Notes: generated by a model not told the origin, from the sequence alone. Counted from the stretch's first letter, positions 46,308-56,673 are shown. The stretch is DNA of 64,000 nucleotides from Clostridium prolinivorans (GCF_004011155.1 NZ_RJWG01000004.1:124528-188527); one strand, 5' to 3'. Program-made: numbers and translations.

Positions 46308-46958
46308 TTATACAAACCCATATTTATTTAAAAAATCGTAATCAATTTTATTTTTAACTGCTCCTTGGTCTTGAATTTTAATAAATTTTTCAACATATTT
46401 TCCTAAAACATCACATTCAATATTTACTTCATCACCCTTCTTTTTTTGACAAAGGGTCGTTACATCTTTAGTATGAGGAATAATAGAAACTTTAAATGAA
46501 GCTTCATCTACATAAGCTACTGTAAGGCTTACCCCATCTATTGCAACAGAGCCTTTTTGTACTATATATTTTAATATTTCAGATGAAGCTTCAATTGTAA
46601 TCCATATTGCATTATCTTCTTTTTCATAATCTTTAATAATACCTGCCCCATCAATATGTCCGCTTACAATATGTCCTCCTAATCTATCTCCAATACTTAA
46701 TGCTCTTTCAAGATTTACTTTATCTCCTTTAGCAATATTTTTTAAATTACTCCTTCTCATAGTTTCTGCCATTACATCAACAATAAATCTATTTCTATCA
46801 AAAGAGGTTACTGTAAGGCAGACACCATTTGTGCATATACTATCACCAATTTTTATTCCTTCTAAAACTTTATAAGCTTTAATTGTTATTTTTGCTGATT
46901 TTACTGATTTAATAACAGACTCAACTTCTCCTATTTCTTCTATAAGTCCTGTAAACAT
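46308..46958 (-). CDS. ribE: riboflavin synthase, alpha subunit
   Basis: 216 residues with two similar barrels. It dismutates lumazine to riboflavin. MFTGLIEEIG starts the first barrel, GVCLTV marks its core, and GHIVSGHIDG begins the second, with GVSLTVAYV as the matching core. Start ATG at 46958, adjacent to the ribD stop. Second gene of the rib operon. Confidence 0.96.
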   Translation of the reverse strand: MFTGLIEEIGEVESVIKSVKSAKITIKAYKVLEGIKIGDSICTNGVCLTVTSFDRNRFIVDVMAETMRRSNLKNIAKGDKVNLERALSIGDRLGGHIVSGHIDGAGIIKDYEKEDNAIWITIEASSEILKYIVQKGSVAIDGVSLTVAYVDEASFKVSIIPHTKDVTTLCQKKKGDEVNIECDVLGKYVEKFIKIQDQGAVKNKIDYDFLNKYGFV

Positions 46959-48065
46959 TTAAAGTTCCATCTCCTTTTGGACATACCCTTCTATTAATAT
47001 GTCATCTTCAAAACGCTTAATATCTATTTTATTTATAGAAATTGCTTCATTTATAAATGCTCTTCCTTTTCCTCCAACTGGAGTTTTTGCTTTCATGCCT
47101 CCTATAATTTTAGGAGCTATAAAAGCATTTATTTTATCAACAATACCTGCCTCTAAAGCAGAATAATTTAGTTCACTTCCTCCTTCTAAAAGTATACTAT
47201 CTATCTTTCTTTCTCCTAGTTTCTTCATAAGAAAAGCAAGATCTACTTTTTCATTTTTTGATGGTGTAATTATAATTTCGGCACCTTTTTCTTTTAAAGC
47301 TTCTATTTTATCATTTTCAGCTTTCTCAGTAACTGCTACAATTGTTTTAGCCTTTGAATTAATATTAAGCACTTTTGCTTCAATAGGTATTCTTGCATTG
47401 CTATCTACAATTATTCTAATACAATCACTTCCTTCTCCATTTTCTAATCTTGTTGTTAACATAGGATCATCTTTAAGTACTGTGCCTACTCCTACCATAA
47501 TACCAGCAACTCTATGTCTTAATTGATGTACAAAATTTCTTGAAGTCTTTCCTGTAATCCACTTAGAGTCTCCTGTAAATGTTGCGATTTTCCCATCTAA
47601 TGTCATAGCAGTTTTCATTATGCAAAATGGCTGTTTGGTTGTTATATATTTAAGAAATATTTCATTAAGCTTTCTTCCTTCTTCTTCTAAAACACCTGTA
47701 ATTACCTCTATACCATTATCTTTAAGAATTTTAATACCTCTCCCTGATACCTCAGGATTAGGATCTATTAATCCTATTATTACTTTTTTTATTCCTTTTT
47801 CTACTATTGCATTTGCACAAGGAGGAGTTTTGCCATAATGAGAACATGGCTCAAGTGTAACGTACATTGTTGCACCTTTAACATCTTCAGTTGCATCTTT
47901 AAATGCATTTATTTCAGCATGATTACCACCATATATTTGATGATATCCTTCTCCAATTATTCTTCCATTTTTTACAATTACGGCACCTACTAATGGATTA
48001 GGATTAGTGTAACCTATTCCTTTTTTTGCAAGTTCTAATGCTCTTTGCATATACTTAATATCCAA
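46959..48065 (-). CDS. ribD: bifunctional riboflavin deaminase/reductase
   Basis: 368 residues, TTG start at 48063-48065 with GGAGTGA upstream. The N-terminal cytidine-deaminase-like domain has the zinc motif GGNHAEINAF and LEPCSHYGKTPPCANAI. The C-terminal reductase begins near residue 145, with MTLDGKIATFTGDSKWITG and LLEGGSELNYSALE. First gene of ribD-ribE-ribBA-ribH, behind the FMN riboswitch. Confidence 0.96.
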   Translation of the reverse strand: MDIKYMQRALELAKKGIGYTNPNPLVGAVIVKNGRIIGEGYHQIYGGNHAEINAFKDATEDVKGATMYVTLEPCSHYGKTPPCANAIVEKGIKKVIIGLIDPNPEVSGRGIKILKDNGIEVITGVLEEEGRKLNEIFLKYITTKQPFCIMKTAMTLDGKIATFTGDSKWITGKTSRNFVHQLRHRVAGIMVGVGTVLKDDPMLTTRLENGEGSDCIRIIVDSNARIPIEAKVLNINSKAKTIVAVTEKAENDKIEALKEKGAEIIITPSKNEKVDLAFLMKKLGERKIDSILLEGGSELNYSALEAGIVDKINAFIAPKIIGGMKAKTPVGGKGRAFINEAISINKIDIKRFEDDILIEGYVQKEMEL

Positions 48066-48095
48066 AACTAATCACTCCAATTTATTTAAAAAATT

Positions 48096-48125
48096 AAAGC
48101 CCTAAGATTTTACTCTCAGGGCTTT
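48096..48125 (-). terminator. riboswitch terminator before ribD
   Basis: Stem AAAGCCCTGAGA / TCTTAGGGCTTT with a 6-base loop and a T run (AATTTTTT) on the minus strand. It lies between the FMN aptamer and the ribD ribosome site, so it is the likely off-switch structure. Confidence 0.85.
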
Positions 48126-48198
48126 TAAATCAAATTTATTAAATCTATTTATTATAAACTCGTATACATCTATAAAACTTTAAAGTTTTATAAAGTCA

Positions 48199-48267
48199 TC
48201 TATTAAAATAATAATTCTCTCTGTAAAAATAAAATATATTATCTTATTGAATTATTATTTTATTAGA
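48199..48267. repeat. inverted repeat in the rib leader, related to the one at 36753-36830
   Basis: Arms TCTATTAAAATAATAATTC and GAATTATTATTTTATTAGA have one mismatch and enclose 31 bases. It lies between the FMN aptamer and the terminator. TATTATTTTA-T/C-TAGAC and GATATTTATAA downstream are shared with the hairpin after thiE, suggesting a second small repeat family. Confidence 0.5.
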
Positions 48268-48318
48268 CCATTCTTATACTGGATATTTATAAATAGATTA
48301 AATAATAATGCCTATATA

Positions 48319-48424
48319 ATCTTCTCCCGTCCAGACTTTACTGTCGGCTTCGGAGTTTCACCGAATCAACCTTACGGCTCGCGGGCTATACCGCCGGTAG
48401 GGACTTTCACCCTGCCCTGAAGAT
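48319..48424 (-). promoter_or_regulatory. FMN riboswitch (RFN element) upstream of ribD
   Basis: The minus strand contains the RFN blocks CAGGGCAGGGTGAAAGTCCC, ACCGGCGGTATAGCCCGCGA, GATTCGGTGAAACTCCGAA and AGTCTGGACGGGAGAAGAT. Closing helix ATCTTC/GAAGAT is at the two ends. It is expected to sense FMN and attenuate the rib operon. The leader to ribD is about 250 bases, longer than needed because of the repeat inserted between aptamer and terminator. Confidence 0.97.
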
Positions 48425-48493
48425 TTATTTAATTTTATGCTAATACTATCACAAATATTTTAAACAGTCAATATGCATATTTTTTATTGGTAT

Positions 48494-49564
48494 TTATTTT
48501 ACTTCCACAGTCCAATTATATATATCTTCTATTTTTCCTAATTGAATACCTGTAATTGTGTCATATAATTTTTGGCTTAATTCTCCTATACCGCCATCTT
48601 GTATTATCATTACTTCATTTTTCCATCTAAGCTTTCCTACTGGAGATATTACAGCTGCTGTACCAGTACCCCAAACTTCTTCAAGTTTTCCAGATTTTTG
48701 AGCTTCATAAATCTCATCAATTGAAATTTTTCTCTCTTCTACTGGAAGTCCCCAAGATTTGCACAATTGAATTACTGAATCACGAGTAACCCCTGGTAAT
48801 ATACTTCCATTTAATGCTGGAGTAACTACTACACCATCTATCTTAAAAAATATGTTCATAGCTCCTACTTCTTCAATGTACTTTCGTTCTACCCCATCTA
48901 GCCATAATACTTGTGAATATCCTTCATCATGAGCTTTAACTTGTGCTGCTAAACTTGCAGCATAATTGCCACCGGTTTTTGCCTCGCCAATACCACCTTT
49001 TACAGCTCTTACATATTCATCTTCAATCCATATACCTACAGGATCCAATCCACTTTCATAATAAGCACCACTAGGTGAAAGTATTATTATAAACATATAA
49101 GTACTTGATGGTTTTACTCCTAAAAATTCATCTGTAGCAATAATAAAAGGCCTAATGTATAAAGATGTTCCTGGTGCTTTAGGGATCCAATCCTCATCTA
49201 CTTTAACCACAGCCTTAACAGCTTGCACAAAATCTTCCACAGGAATTTCTGGAATACATAGCCTTTTATTAGTATTAATTGCCCTTTTAGCATTCATATC
49301 AGGTCTAAATAAAAGTGTTCTACCATCTTCTGCTTTATAAGCTTTTAATCCTTCAAACATCTCTTGTCCATAATGATATACCATAGCTGCAGGAGATAAA
49401 GAAATATTTTGAAATGGTACAATTCTAGCATCGTGCCAGCCTTTACCTTCTGTATAATTCATTATAAACATGTGATCTGTAAAAATACGTCCAAATCCTA
49501 AAGGTTCATCTTCTCTAGGTTTAGTTTTTGGTGTTGTAGTTCTTATTACTTTGATATCTAACAT
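48494..49564 (-). CDS. ilvE: branched-chain amino acid aminotransferase
   Basis: 356 residues, PLP fold type IV. It transaminates Val, Leu and Ile with their keto acids. YHYGQEMFEGLKAYKAEDG, RPDMNAKR and SLYIRPFIIATDEFLG are present, and the PLP Lys is in GEAKTGGNYAASL. EEVGAMNIFFKIDG and NGSILPGVTRDSV complete the family blocks. Start ATG at 49564 with AGGAGG upstream. Single gene; no ilv or leu operon nearby. Confidence 0.96.
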   Translation of the reverse strand: MLDIKVIRTTTPKTKPREDEPLGFGRIFTDHMFIMNYTEGKGWHDARIVPFQNISLSPAAMVYHYGQEMFEGLKAYKAEDGRTLLFRPDMNAKRAINTNKRLCIPEIPVEDFVQAVKAVVKVDEDWIPKAPGTSLYIRPFIIATDEFLGVKPSSTYMFIIILSPSGAYYESGLDPVGIWIEDEYVRAVKGGIGEAKTGGNYAASLAAQVKAHDEGYSQVLWLDGVERKYIEEVGAMNIFFKIDGVVVTPALNGSILPGVTRDSVIQLCKSWGLPVEERKISIDEIYEAQKSGKLEEVWGTGTAAVISPVGKLRWKNEVMIIQDGGIGELSQKLYDTITGIQLGKIEDIYNWTVEVK

Positions 49565-49598
49565 TATATATAGCCTCCTGTATATTTATTAATTATAT

Positions 49599-49607
49599 AT
49601 TATACCA
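49599..49607 (-). promoter_or_regulatory. extended -10 promoter of ilvE
   Basis: On the minus strand the sequence reads TGGTATAAT, an extended -10 element, 35 bases before the ilvE ATG. No good -35 hexamer is visible at the right spacing. Confidence 0.45.
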
Positions 49608-49710
49608 CAAATATAAAAATTTTTATTATTTTCAGTTTAAAAAGTCTTAATTATGTATTTTCTAATATAGATATGAAAATAAAAATTATATACTTTTATC
49701 CTACCATGCA

Positions 49711-49739
49711 AAAAACTCCCGTTTTTGTCGGGAGTTTTT
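49711..49739. terminator. terminator between the Nmad3-like gene and ilvE
   Basis: An 11-bp perfect stem AAAAACTCCCG / CGGGAGTTTTT with a 7-base loop and T-rich ends on both strands. On the minus strand it ends the Nmad3-like gene, whose stop lies about 140 bases upstream. Confidence 0.85.
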
Positions 49740-49877
49740 CCTTATTTAATAATATATATTATCGTAAATTACTTAAACTTGCTTCTTTAAAATTATTTTT
49801 TTATTATCAATGCTTAATTTTAATATTAGCAATTATTTAAAAAATAAATTTTTAGCTTTAATGCCTCTTAATATTTT

Positions 49878-50756
49878 CTATTTATTAATATAATTATTTA
49901 CAATTATATTTTCAGCCCATTTTTCAACTTCTTTATTACCAGTTATTACAAATTCTTGACCTGGTCCAACAGTTTTCAGTAAACAGCAATTATCTTTTAA
50001 CTGCCATATTGGCTTTCCTGATTTATCAACCAAATTTTCATGAAATGTCATTTTAGTATTAAACTTTGGGTGAAAAAAGTATGGAAGTTTCCATAAAGAT
50101 TTTTTATCTTGTCCTTCACAAGTTAAAACTAAAGAATCATCATATCGTAAGCAGCCAAAACCAGGAATTGAACTATTAAAACTTAACTTTTCTCTAGCAA
50201 TATACGCTGTATTATTGCTTCTTTTACTATAATAATAGTGAGGATGAATAAGTTTCCACTCTTCATACCTTATTTTTTCTGATATATTTTGTATTTCACC
50301 TACTTGAAGATATCCCCAAATAATATGCTTGTCTGTCTTGTTAACAAAAGTATATCTGTTATTTATTTTTTTAACGTCTTTAAACCAGCCAAAGAATAGA
50401 AATAAATCGCCTTCTTCTATATTTTGATTATATAGATGAGATTGTGAACTGCTGCATTGTCCAAATATACCTTTCCATCCATTATTGCGTTTTTTTAAAA
50501 CATTATAATTTAAATCTGGATCTAAATGAACACACCTTTTCTCAAATCCCTTAATTCCTAATTCATTCATAATATCAGCATAAGTTAAGTTGCCATTAAA
50601 AATAAGGTCGCTATACGTTATTCCTGTATTAATTCTATTAATATCATTGTCTTCTGGTGTAGGAAATGATACGTGATGTTTTTCCTCAATAAATAGAGGG
50701 CTGGGATAACCTCCTGAAGCAGAATCAAATCCTTTTCTGCTAAGTATTATCTTCAT
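49878..50756 (-). CDS. protein resembling nucleotide-modification-associated domain 3 (Nmad3)
   Basis: 292 residues. The opening MKIILSRKGFDSASGGYPSP and the later conserved HLDPDLNY, GIFGQCSSSQSHL, GDLFLFFGWFKD and WGYLQVG segments recall Nmad3, a predicted domain linked by comparative genomics to enzymes that handle modified nucleotides in phages and bacteria. I recall this family from memory and could not test the match. No DNA-modification, phage or restriction genes are next to it, so it is an orphan here. The biochemical function is unknown. Start ATG at 50756 with GGGGG upstream. A LacI-type palindrome lies about 115 bases upstream. Nearby genes (ilvE, yeiH) give no clue. Confidence 0.6.
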   Translation of the reverse strand: MKIILSRKGFDSASGGYPSPLFIEEKHHVSFPTPEDNDINRINTGITYSDLIFNGNLTYADIMNELGIKGFEKRCVHLDPDLNYNVLKKRNNGWKGIFGQCSSSQSHLYNQNIEEGDLFLFFGWFKDVKKINNRYTFVNKTDKHIIWGYLQVGEIQNISEKIRYEEWKLIHPHYYYSKRSNNTAYIAREKLSFNSSIPGFGCLRYDDSLVLTCEGQDKKSLWKLPYFFHPKFNTKMTFHENLVDKSGKPIWQLKDNCCLLKTVGPGQEFVITGNKEVEKWAENIIVNNYINK

Positions 50757-50870
50757 ATCTACTTTCCCCCATTATAAAAAATTATATTTTATGTTAAACA
50801 AAATAAGCTTCTTGTTAAATTTAAATTTAAATTTACAAAAACTAATTTATCAATCCCCATTCTTTATTTT

Positions 50871-50884
50871 AGAAAACGTTTTAA
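50871..50884. promoter_or_regulatory. LacI/GalR-type operator-like palindrome
   Basis: AGAAAACGTTTTAA contains the perfect 10-bp palindrome AAAACGTTTT and closely resembles the gal operon sites at 9050-9091. It lies upstream of the Nmad3-like gene. It might be bound by a LacI-family protein; chance is possible in such A/T-rich DNA. Confidence 0.35.
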
Positions 50885-51046
50885 TATATTGATGTATTAA
50901 AGCTGATACAAAATAATATATCAAAATAATGTATATATCTTTAAGATAATTATACTTCATATAATCAAAAAAAACTACCATTTATACTAAATAATGCTTT
51001 AAATATTTATATATTTAATATTTAAAATAAATTAATAAAAAATAAA

Positions 51047-51064
51047 GAGATACAAAAGTATCTC
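51047..51064 (-). terminator. terminator of the yeiH-like gene
   Basis: Stem GAGATAC / GTATCTC with a 4-base loop, followed by TTTATTTTTT on the minus strand, about 30 bases after the stop. Confidence 0.8.
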
Positions 51065-51095
51065 CTAAAAAATATTATGTTTAATTTTTAAAGTA

Positions 51096-52103
51096 TCAAA
51101 TTTGTCCTGTTATAAATTGTACTAATATACTTACTATAGATACACTAAACCAAACTATCAGTCCTAATAACATTGGTTTAAAGCCTGACTTTGCCATTTT
51201 TTTCACATCGCAACCTAATCCTATAGAAGATAAAGCCATTACAATCATAAATTTCCCTATAATATTTATGTATTCTATACTATTTCCTTTAAATACACCA
51301 ATAGTATTTAAAATTGATGCTATTAAAAACCATAATATAAACCAAGGAAATATTTTAGAAAATTTATAATTTACTTCTTGATTTAGTTTTGCTTCTTTTT
51401 TCTTTTTATAAGTCATTATAGCTGTAAAAATTAACGAAATAGGTATTATCATTGTTGCTCTTGTTAATTTAACAATAGTAGCATATTCACCAGCTTTATT
51501 ACTAAAAGCATATCCTGCTGCTACTACAGAAGATGTATCATTTATAGCTGTACCAGCCCATAACCCGAAAGCTTTATCTGAAAATCCTATAATATGTCCA
51601 AGCGGTGGGAAAATAAGTACTGCTATAATATTAAATAAAAATATGGTAGATATAGAATAAGCTACATCCATATCATCTGCTTCTATAATTGGAGATATAG
51701 CAGCTATAGCAGAGCCCCCGCATATAGCTGTTCCTACACCTATAAGAGTTTTTAAATTTCCTTCAACTTTAAGAATTTTTCCAAATAGAAAAGCTGCAAT
51801 AAATGCTGTAGAAATTGTAAATACTGTTACAGTTAATGATTCTATTCCAGTAGTTTTAACTTGATTAAAACTAAGACCTGCTCCTAAAACTATTATAGCC
51901 CATTGTAGTATTTTTTTAGAAGTAAAGTTTATACCTAAATCTAAACATTTAGGCTTATTTATTGTATTGTTTATTAATATACCTATTATTATACCAAACA
52001 CCGGCCCACCAATTATAGGTACTAATTTGCCAAGTTCTGTAGCTATTAATGCAATTATAAATGATGCTATAATCCCTGGAAATAAATTTTTTATTTTTTT
52101 CAT
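51096..52103 (-). CDS. yeiH: YeiH/UPF0324-family putative sulfate/sulfite exporter
   Basis: 335 residues from the ATG at 52101-52103; an ATG three codons earlier touches the GGGAG ribosome site. Ten or so membrane helices are visible. GGPVFGIIIGILINN, LKTLIGVGTAICGGSAIAAI and GLWAGTAINDTSSVVAAGYAF are the family signatures. The family is linked to export of sulfate, sulfite or related sulfur compounds; the evidence is genetic and the substrate here is not certain. It follows a LysR gene after about 115 bases, the same pairing as yeiE-yeiH in enterics, and a thioredoxin gene precedes both. Confidence 0.85.
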   Translation of the reverse strand: MKKIKNLFPGIIASFIIALIATELGKLVPIIGGPVFGIIIGILINNTINKPKCLDLGINFTSKKILQWAIIVLGAGLSFNQVKTTGIESLTVTVFTISTAFIAAFLFGKILKVEGNLKTLIGVGTAICGGSAIAAISPIIEADDMDVAYSISTIFLFNIIAVLIFPPLGHIIGFSDKAFGLWAGTAINDTSSVVAAGYAFSNKAGEYATIVKLTRATMIIPISLIFTAIMTYKKKKEAKLNQEVNYKFSKIFPWFILWFLIASILNTIGVFKGNSIEYINIIGKFMIVMALSSIGLGCDVKKMAKSGFKPMLLGLIVWFSVSIVSILVQFITGQI

Positions 52104-52219
52104 TACTGCCATCTCCCTTAAACTATAATTTAAAATTTACTTAGTTTTTCATAATTATTTTAAAGTGGCAGCTTTAAAAAGTAAAATATTATTATTTTAT
52201 AATATACATAAGTATTAAG

Positions 52220-53110
52220 TTATATATAGTCTACATTTTCTTTAGCAAACTGTATAAAAGTATTAATTAAATTAGTTATATATTTGTCCTTATGATGAAT
52301 TAAGTATAAACTCCTTTTTATTTTTAAACCTTCTACTTCAATCACTGCTAATTTTTTATAATTTATCTCATCTTTTATACATCTTTTTGATATACATGAA
52401 ATTCCTAAACCAGCTTCAACAGCTTTTTTTATAGCTTCAGTATGTCCAAGTTCCATAAAAATGCTATAATCAACAAATTCTTTTTCTAACGCATTTATAA
52501 AAACTTCTCTAGTACCGCTGCCTTTCTCCCTCATTATTATTTTTTCTTTAGCTATATCACTTTTTAATATTTTTTCAGCTTTAACCCAAGGATGCTCTGT
52601 GCCTGTAATAAATACTAACTCATCATCGTAAAATTCTTCTACTGTTATTTCTTCAGAATGTACTGGACCTTCTACAAATGCTATATCCAATTGATTTTCT
52701 TCTATAAGTTTTGCAATATTTTCTGTATTTTCAATAATAATAGATATATCTATATTAGTATATACTTTTGAAAATTTTCCTATTATATTAGGCAGTATAT
52801 ATATACCAATTGTAGTACTTGCTCCTATTTTTAATTTTCCACGCTGTAATCCGTTCATTTCTTTAATAACTTTTATAGCTTCATCATAAATATTTAATAT
52901 TCTTTTTGTATAATTTAAAAAAATTTTACCTTCATGAGTTAAATATAATTTTTTACCCATTCTATCAAATAATTTTACTCCCAAATCTTTTTCCAAATCA
53001 TTTATTGCCTGACTTATAGAAGGCTGGCTTACATATAATTTTTCCGATACCTTAGTCATATTTAGTTCTTTGCTGACTTCATAAAAAATTCTTAATTTTC
53101 TTTCATTCAT
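52220..53110 (-). CDS. LysR-family regulator (CysL/YeiE-like)
   Basis: 296 residues. The N-terminal winged helix-turn-helix is MTKVSEKLYVSQPSISQAIN. The remainder is a LysR effector domain with RGKLKIGASTTIGIYILPN, the usual first strand and helix. CysL and YeiE subgroups control sulfur or sulfite genes, in agreement with the next gene, yeiH. Start ATG at 53110. It lies 43 bases after the thioredoxin gene on the same strand. Confidence 0.87.
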   Translation of the reverse strand: MNERKLRIFYEVSKELNMTKVSEKLYVSQPSISQAINDLEKDLGVKLFDRMGKKLYLTHEGKIFLNYTKRILNIYDEAIKVIKEMNGLQRGKLKIGASTTIGIYILPNIIGKFSKVYTNIDISIIIENTENIAKLIEENQLDIAFVEGPVHSEEITVEEFYDDELVFITGTEHPWVKAEKILKSDIAKEKIIMREKGSGTREVFINALEKEFVDYSIFMELGHTEAIKKAVEAGLGISCISKRCIKDEINYKKLAVIEVEGLKIKRSLYLIHHKDKYITNLINTFIQFAKENVDYI

Positions 53111-53153
53111 AAATTATCAGCCTTTCTTGTTTTTGCAAAAATTATTCATTATT

Positions 53154-53480
53154 TTAATCAAATATCATATTATAATATCTATCTATTTTTTCCCTTAAAT
53201 TCTGAATACTTATATATCTTGCTTCTCTTATTATTTCTTTTCCTTCAATAAAAATAAGAATAGCAGGTATAGTAAATATTTCATATGATGCTGATATTTC
53301 TAATGACTTTTCTACATCTATTTGTACACTTTTAATCTTCGGAAATTCTTCTAAAATTTCCTTAACTTTTGGTTTCATAGCAGTACATACATTGCAATTA
53401 TTGCTTCCAAAGTATAATAGAACTATTTTATTATTATTTATTAATTCTTCAATATCACTCTTTGAATTTACAAAATTCAT
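53154..53480 (-). CDS. thioredoxin-family protein with CNVC active site
   Basis: 108 residues with a thioredoxin fold. The redox motif is NNCNVCTAMKPKV: Cys-Asn-Val-Cys instead of the usual CGPC; the cis-Pro is in IFTIPAILIF. It could act on disulfides or sulfur species rather than as the main thioredoxin. Start ATG at 53480 with TTGGAG upstream. First gene of an apparent trx-lysR-yeiH transcript, which suggests a sulfur or oxidative stress link (inferred). Confidence 0.88.
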   Translation of the reverse strand: MNFVNSKSDIEELINNNKIVLLYFGSNNCNVCTAMKPKVKEILEEFPKIKSVQIDVEKSLEISASYEIFTIPAILIFIEGKEIIREARYISIQNLREKIDRYYNMIFD

Positions 53481-53678
53481 AATATATCAACTCCAATAAT
53501 TTTTTATTTATATTTATTATAATACAACTTTTTTAAAATTTATTTATATAAATAGTAATAAATGTTATAATTAACAAGAAATATAGATTAAACTTTAAAA
53601 ATTTACTTAATAAATTGCTAATATGTATAATAAAAATTTGATTTTTTAAAAAATATAAATAGGGATGAGGTGTATATT

Positions 53679-54335
53679 TTGTCAATACTTGAGTTCCAAA
53701 ATGTATTTTTTGATAATGATGGAAAAACTATTTTGAAAGATATATCTTTAACTATAAATCAAGGAGATTTTATTTCAATTGTTGGTCCTTCTGGAAGCGG
53801 GAAAAGTACTTTTCTTAAACTTTGCAGTCATTTAATAAGTCCTTCAAGTGGTAATATTATATATCACGATAAAAATTTCATGGAGTATAACCCTACAGAA
53901 CTAAGAAAAAGTATATCCTATTGTTTTCAAAGTCCTTATCTTTTTGGAGATACAGTAATGGATAATATTATTTTCCCATTTACTCTAAGAAATGCAAAAT
54001 TCAATAAAGAAAGAGTTAATCAATTATTTTCCAGTTTTAAAATGAACACAGATTTTTTAACTAAAGAAGTTAAAAATCTCTCTGGAGGAGAAAAGCAAAG
54101 GATAGCACTAATTAGAAGTTTGATATTTAAACCTGAAATACTTCTTTTGGATGAAATAACTTCAGCTCTTGATATTGATAATACACTAATTGTAGAAGAT
54201 GTTATAAATTCACTAAATAAAGAAGGTACTACTATTTTATGGGTAACACATAATTTTGAGCAAAGCAGAAAATATGCAAATAAAATTTTAACAATAGATT
54301 CTGGAATAATTAAATCACTGGAGGTATTAAGATGA
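53679..54335 (+). CDS. fetA: FetA/YbbL-like ABC transporter ATP-binding protein
   Basis: 218 residues from the TTG at 53679-53681 (GAGGTG six bases upstream); the GTG at 53670 lies in the ribosome site. Walker A is GPSGSGKSTFLK, the signature is NLSGGEKQRIALIRSL, Walker B is ILLLDEITSALD, and the switch His is in LWVTHNFEQS. It overlaps the permease gene by four bases. In E. coli, FetA-FetB is an iron exporter that protects against peroxide. The plus-strand orientation sets this pair apart from nearly all other genes here. Confidence 0.87.
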   Translation: MSILEFQNVFFDNDGKTILKDISLTINQGDFISIVGPSGSGKSTFLKLCSHLISPSSGNIIYHDKNFMEYNPTELRKSISYCFQSPYLFGDTVMDNIIFPFTLRNAKFNKERVNQLFSSFKMNTDFLTKEVKNLSGGEKQRIALIRSLIFKPEILLLDEITSALDIDNTLIVEDVINSLNKEGTTILWVTHNFEQSRKYANKILTIDSGIIKSLEVLR

Positions 54336-55102
54336 GTGGATCAAATACAATAAATATAACGTCATTGCTTATGTCTTCTTCTCTCGTAATTATAACTCTT
54401 TTCTTTTCTTATTGGCAAAAGCTCAAACTTGAAAAAGAAATTATTGTAAGTGTTGTACGTGCTGTACTTCAACTTGTTGCTGTTGGGTATATTTTAGAAT
54501 ATGTTTTTGGATTTAAAAGTCCTATTTTTACAACATTTTTATTATTTTTTATGACATTTAACGCTGCATATAATGCTGCAAAAAGAGGTAAAGCAATTAA
54601 AAGAGCCCTTTTAATATCTTTTTTATCTATATCAGCAGGAACTGTAGTTACTTTGGCAATACTTATTTTATCAAAAACAATAAAATATGAACCATATCAA
54701 ATAATACCTGTAAGCGGAATGATTATAAGTAATGCAATGGTTGCATTAGGTTTATGCTATAAACAAATAACATCTGATTTTAAAAATAAAAGAGAAGAAG
54801 TTGAAACAAAGCTTTCATTAGGCGCAGATATACTTCCTTCATCTATAGATATTATACGTGATTCAATAAAAACAGGTATGCTGCCAACTATAGATTCTGC
54901 AAAAACATTAGGAATAGTATCTCTTCCTGGTATGATGACAGGGTTAATACTTGCAGGAACATCCCCTGTTGAAGCAATAAAATATCAAATAATGGTTACA
55001 TTTATGCTGCTTTCAACAACTTCTATAGCTTCATTTATTGCTTGCTACCTATCTTATAAAAGTTTTTTTAACAATAGAAAGCAGTTAATTTTTATAAAAT
55101 AA
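54332..55102 (+). CDS. fetB: FetB/YbbM-like (UPF0014) ABC transporter permease
   Basis: 256 residues with about six to seven membrane helices. VVRAVLQLVAVGYILEYVF and PVSGMIISNAMVALGL are UPF0014 signatures, followed by EVETKLSLGA and LPGMMTGLILAGTSPVEA. ATG at 54332 with GGAGG upstream, overlapping the ATPase stop. It forms the membrane part of the FetAB-type exporter; iron as the substrate is inferred from the E. coli system. Confidence 0.9.
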   Translation: MSGSNTINITSLLMSSSLVIITLFFSYWQKLKLEKEIIVSVVRAVLQLVAVGYILEYVFGFKSPIFTTFLLFFMTFNAAYNAAKRGKAIKRALLISFLSISAGTVVTLAILILSKTIKYEPYQIIPVSGMIISNAMVALGLCYKQITSDFKNKREEVETKLSLGADILPSSIDIIRDSIKTGMLPTIDSAKTLGIVSLPGMMTGLILAGTSPVEAIKYQIMVTFMLLSTTSIASFIACYLSYKSFFNNRKQLIFIK

Positions 55103-55167
55103 ATTTTTATTTTTAATAGTATGTAATTCATAAGTACTTAAAATATTTAAAAGTATATACTAAAATA

Positions 55168-55200
55168 CTATAAAATGAGCACTTAGTGCTCATTTTATAG
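55168..55200. terminator. palindromic bidirectional terminator between fetB and GH1 gene
   Basis: Two 16-base perfect arms (ends CTATAAAATGAGCACT and AGTGCTCATTTTATAG) with one central base, between convergent genes. The T tract is weak, so termination is likely but not certain. Confidence 0.7.
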
Positions 55201-55251
55201 TTAATATAATTACAAAAGAATAGGCAGTGTCAAAAGCATTTTGTCAAATTT

Positions 55252-56673
<1,422 letters not shown>

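Larger units (their letters stand above)
49565..49877. other. intergenic region upstream of ilvE
   Basis: About 310 bases with the probable ilvE promoter next to the gene and a strong terminator at 49711-49739. No T-box leader or clear CodY box was found. Confidence 0.55.
50757..51095. other. intergenic region upstream of the Nmad3-like gene
   Basis: About 340 bases. It contains a LacI-type palindrome (50871-50884) and the terminator of the yeiH-like gene (51047-51064). The rest is A/T-rich; no gene seen. Confidence 0.55.

Noticed and set aside
49565-49710. CodY box or T-box upstream of ilvE
   Set aside because: The best CodY-like stretch matches only about 9 of 15 positions, and no T-box elements are present.
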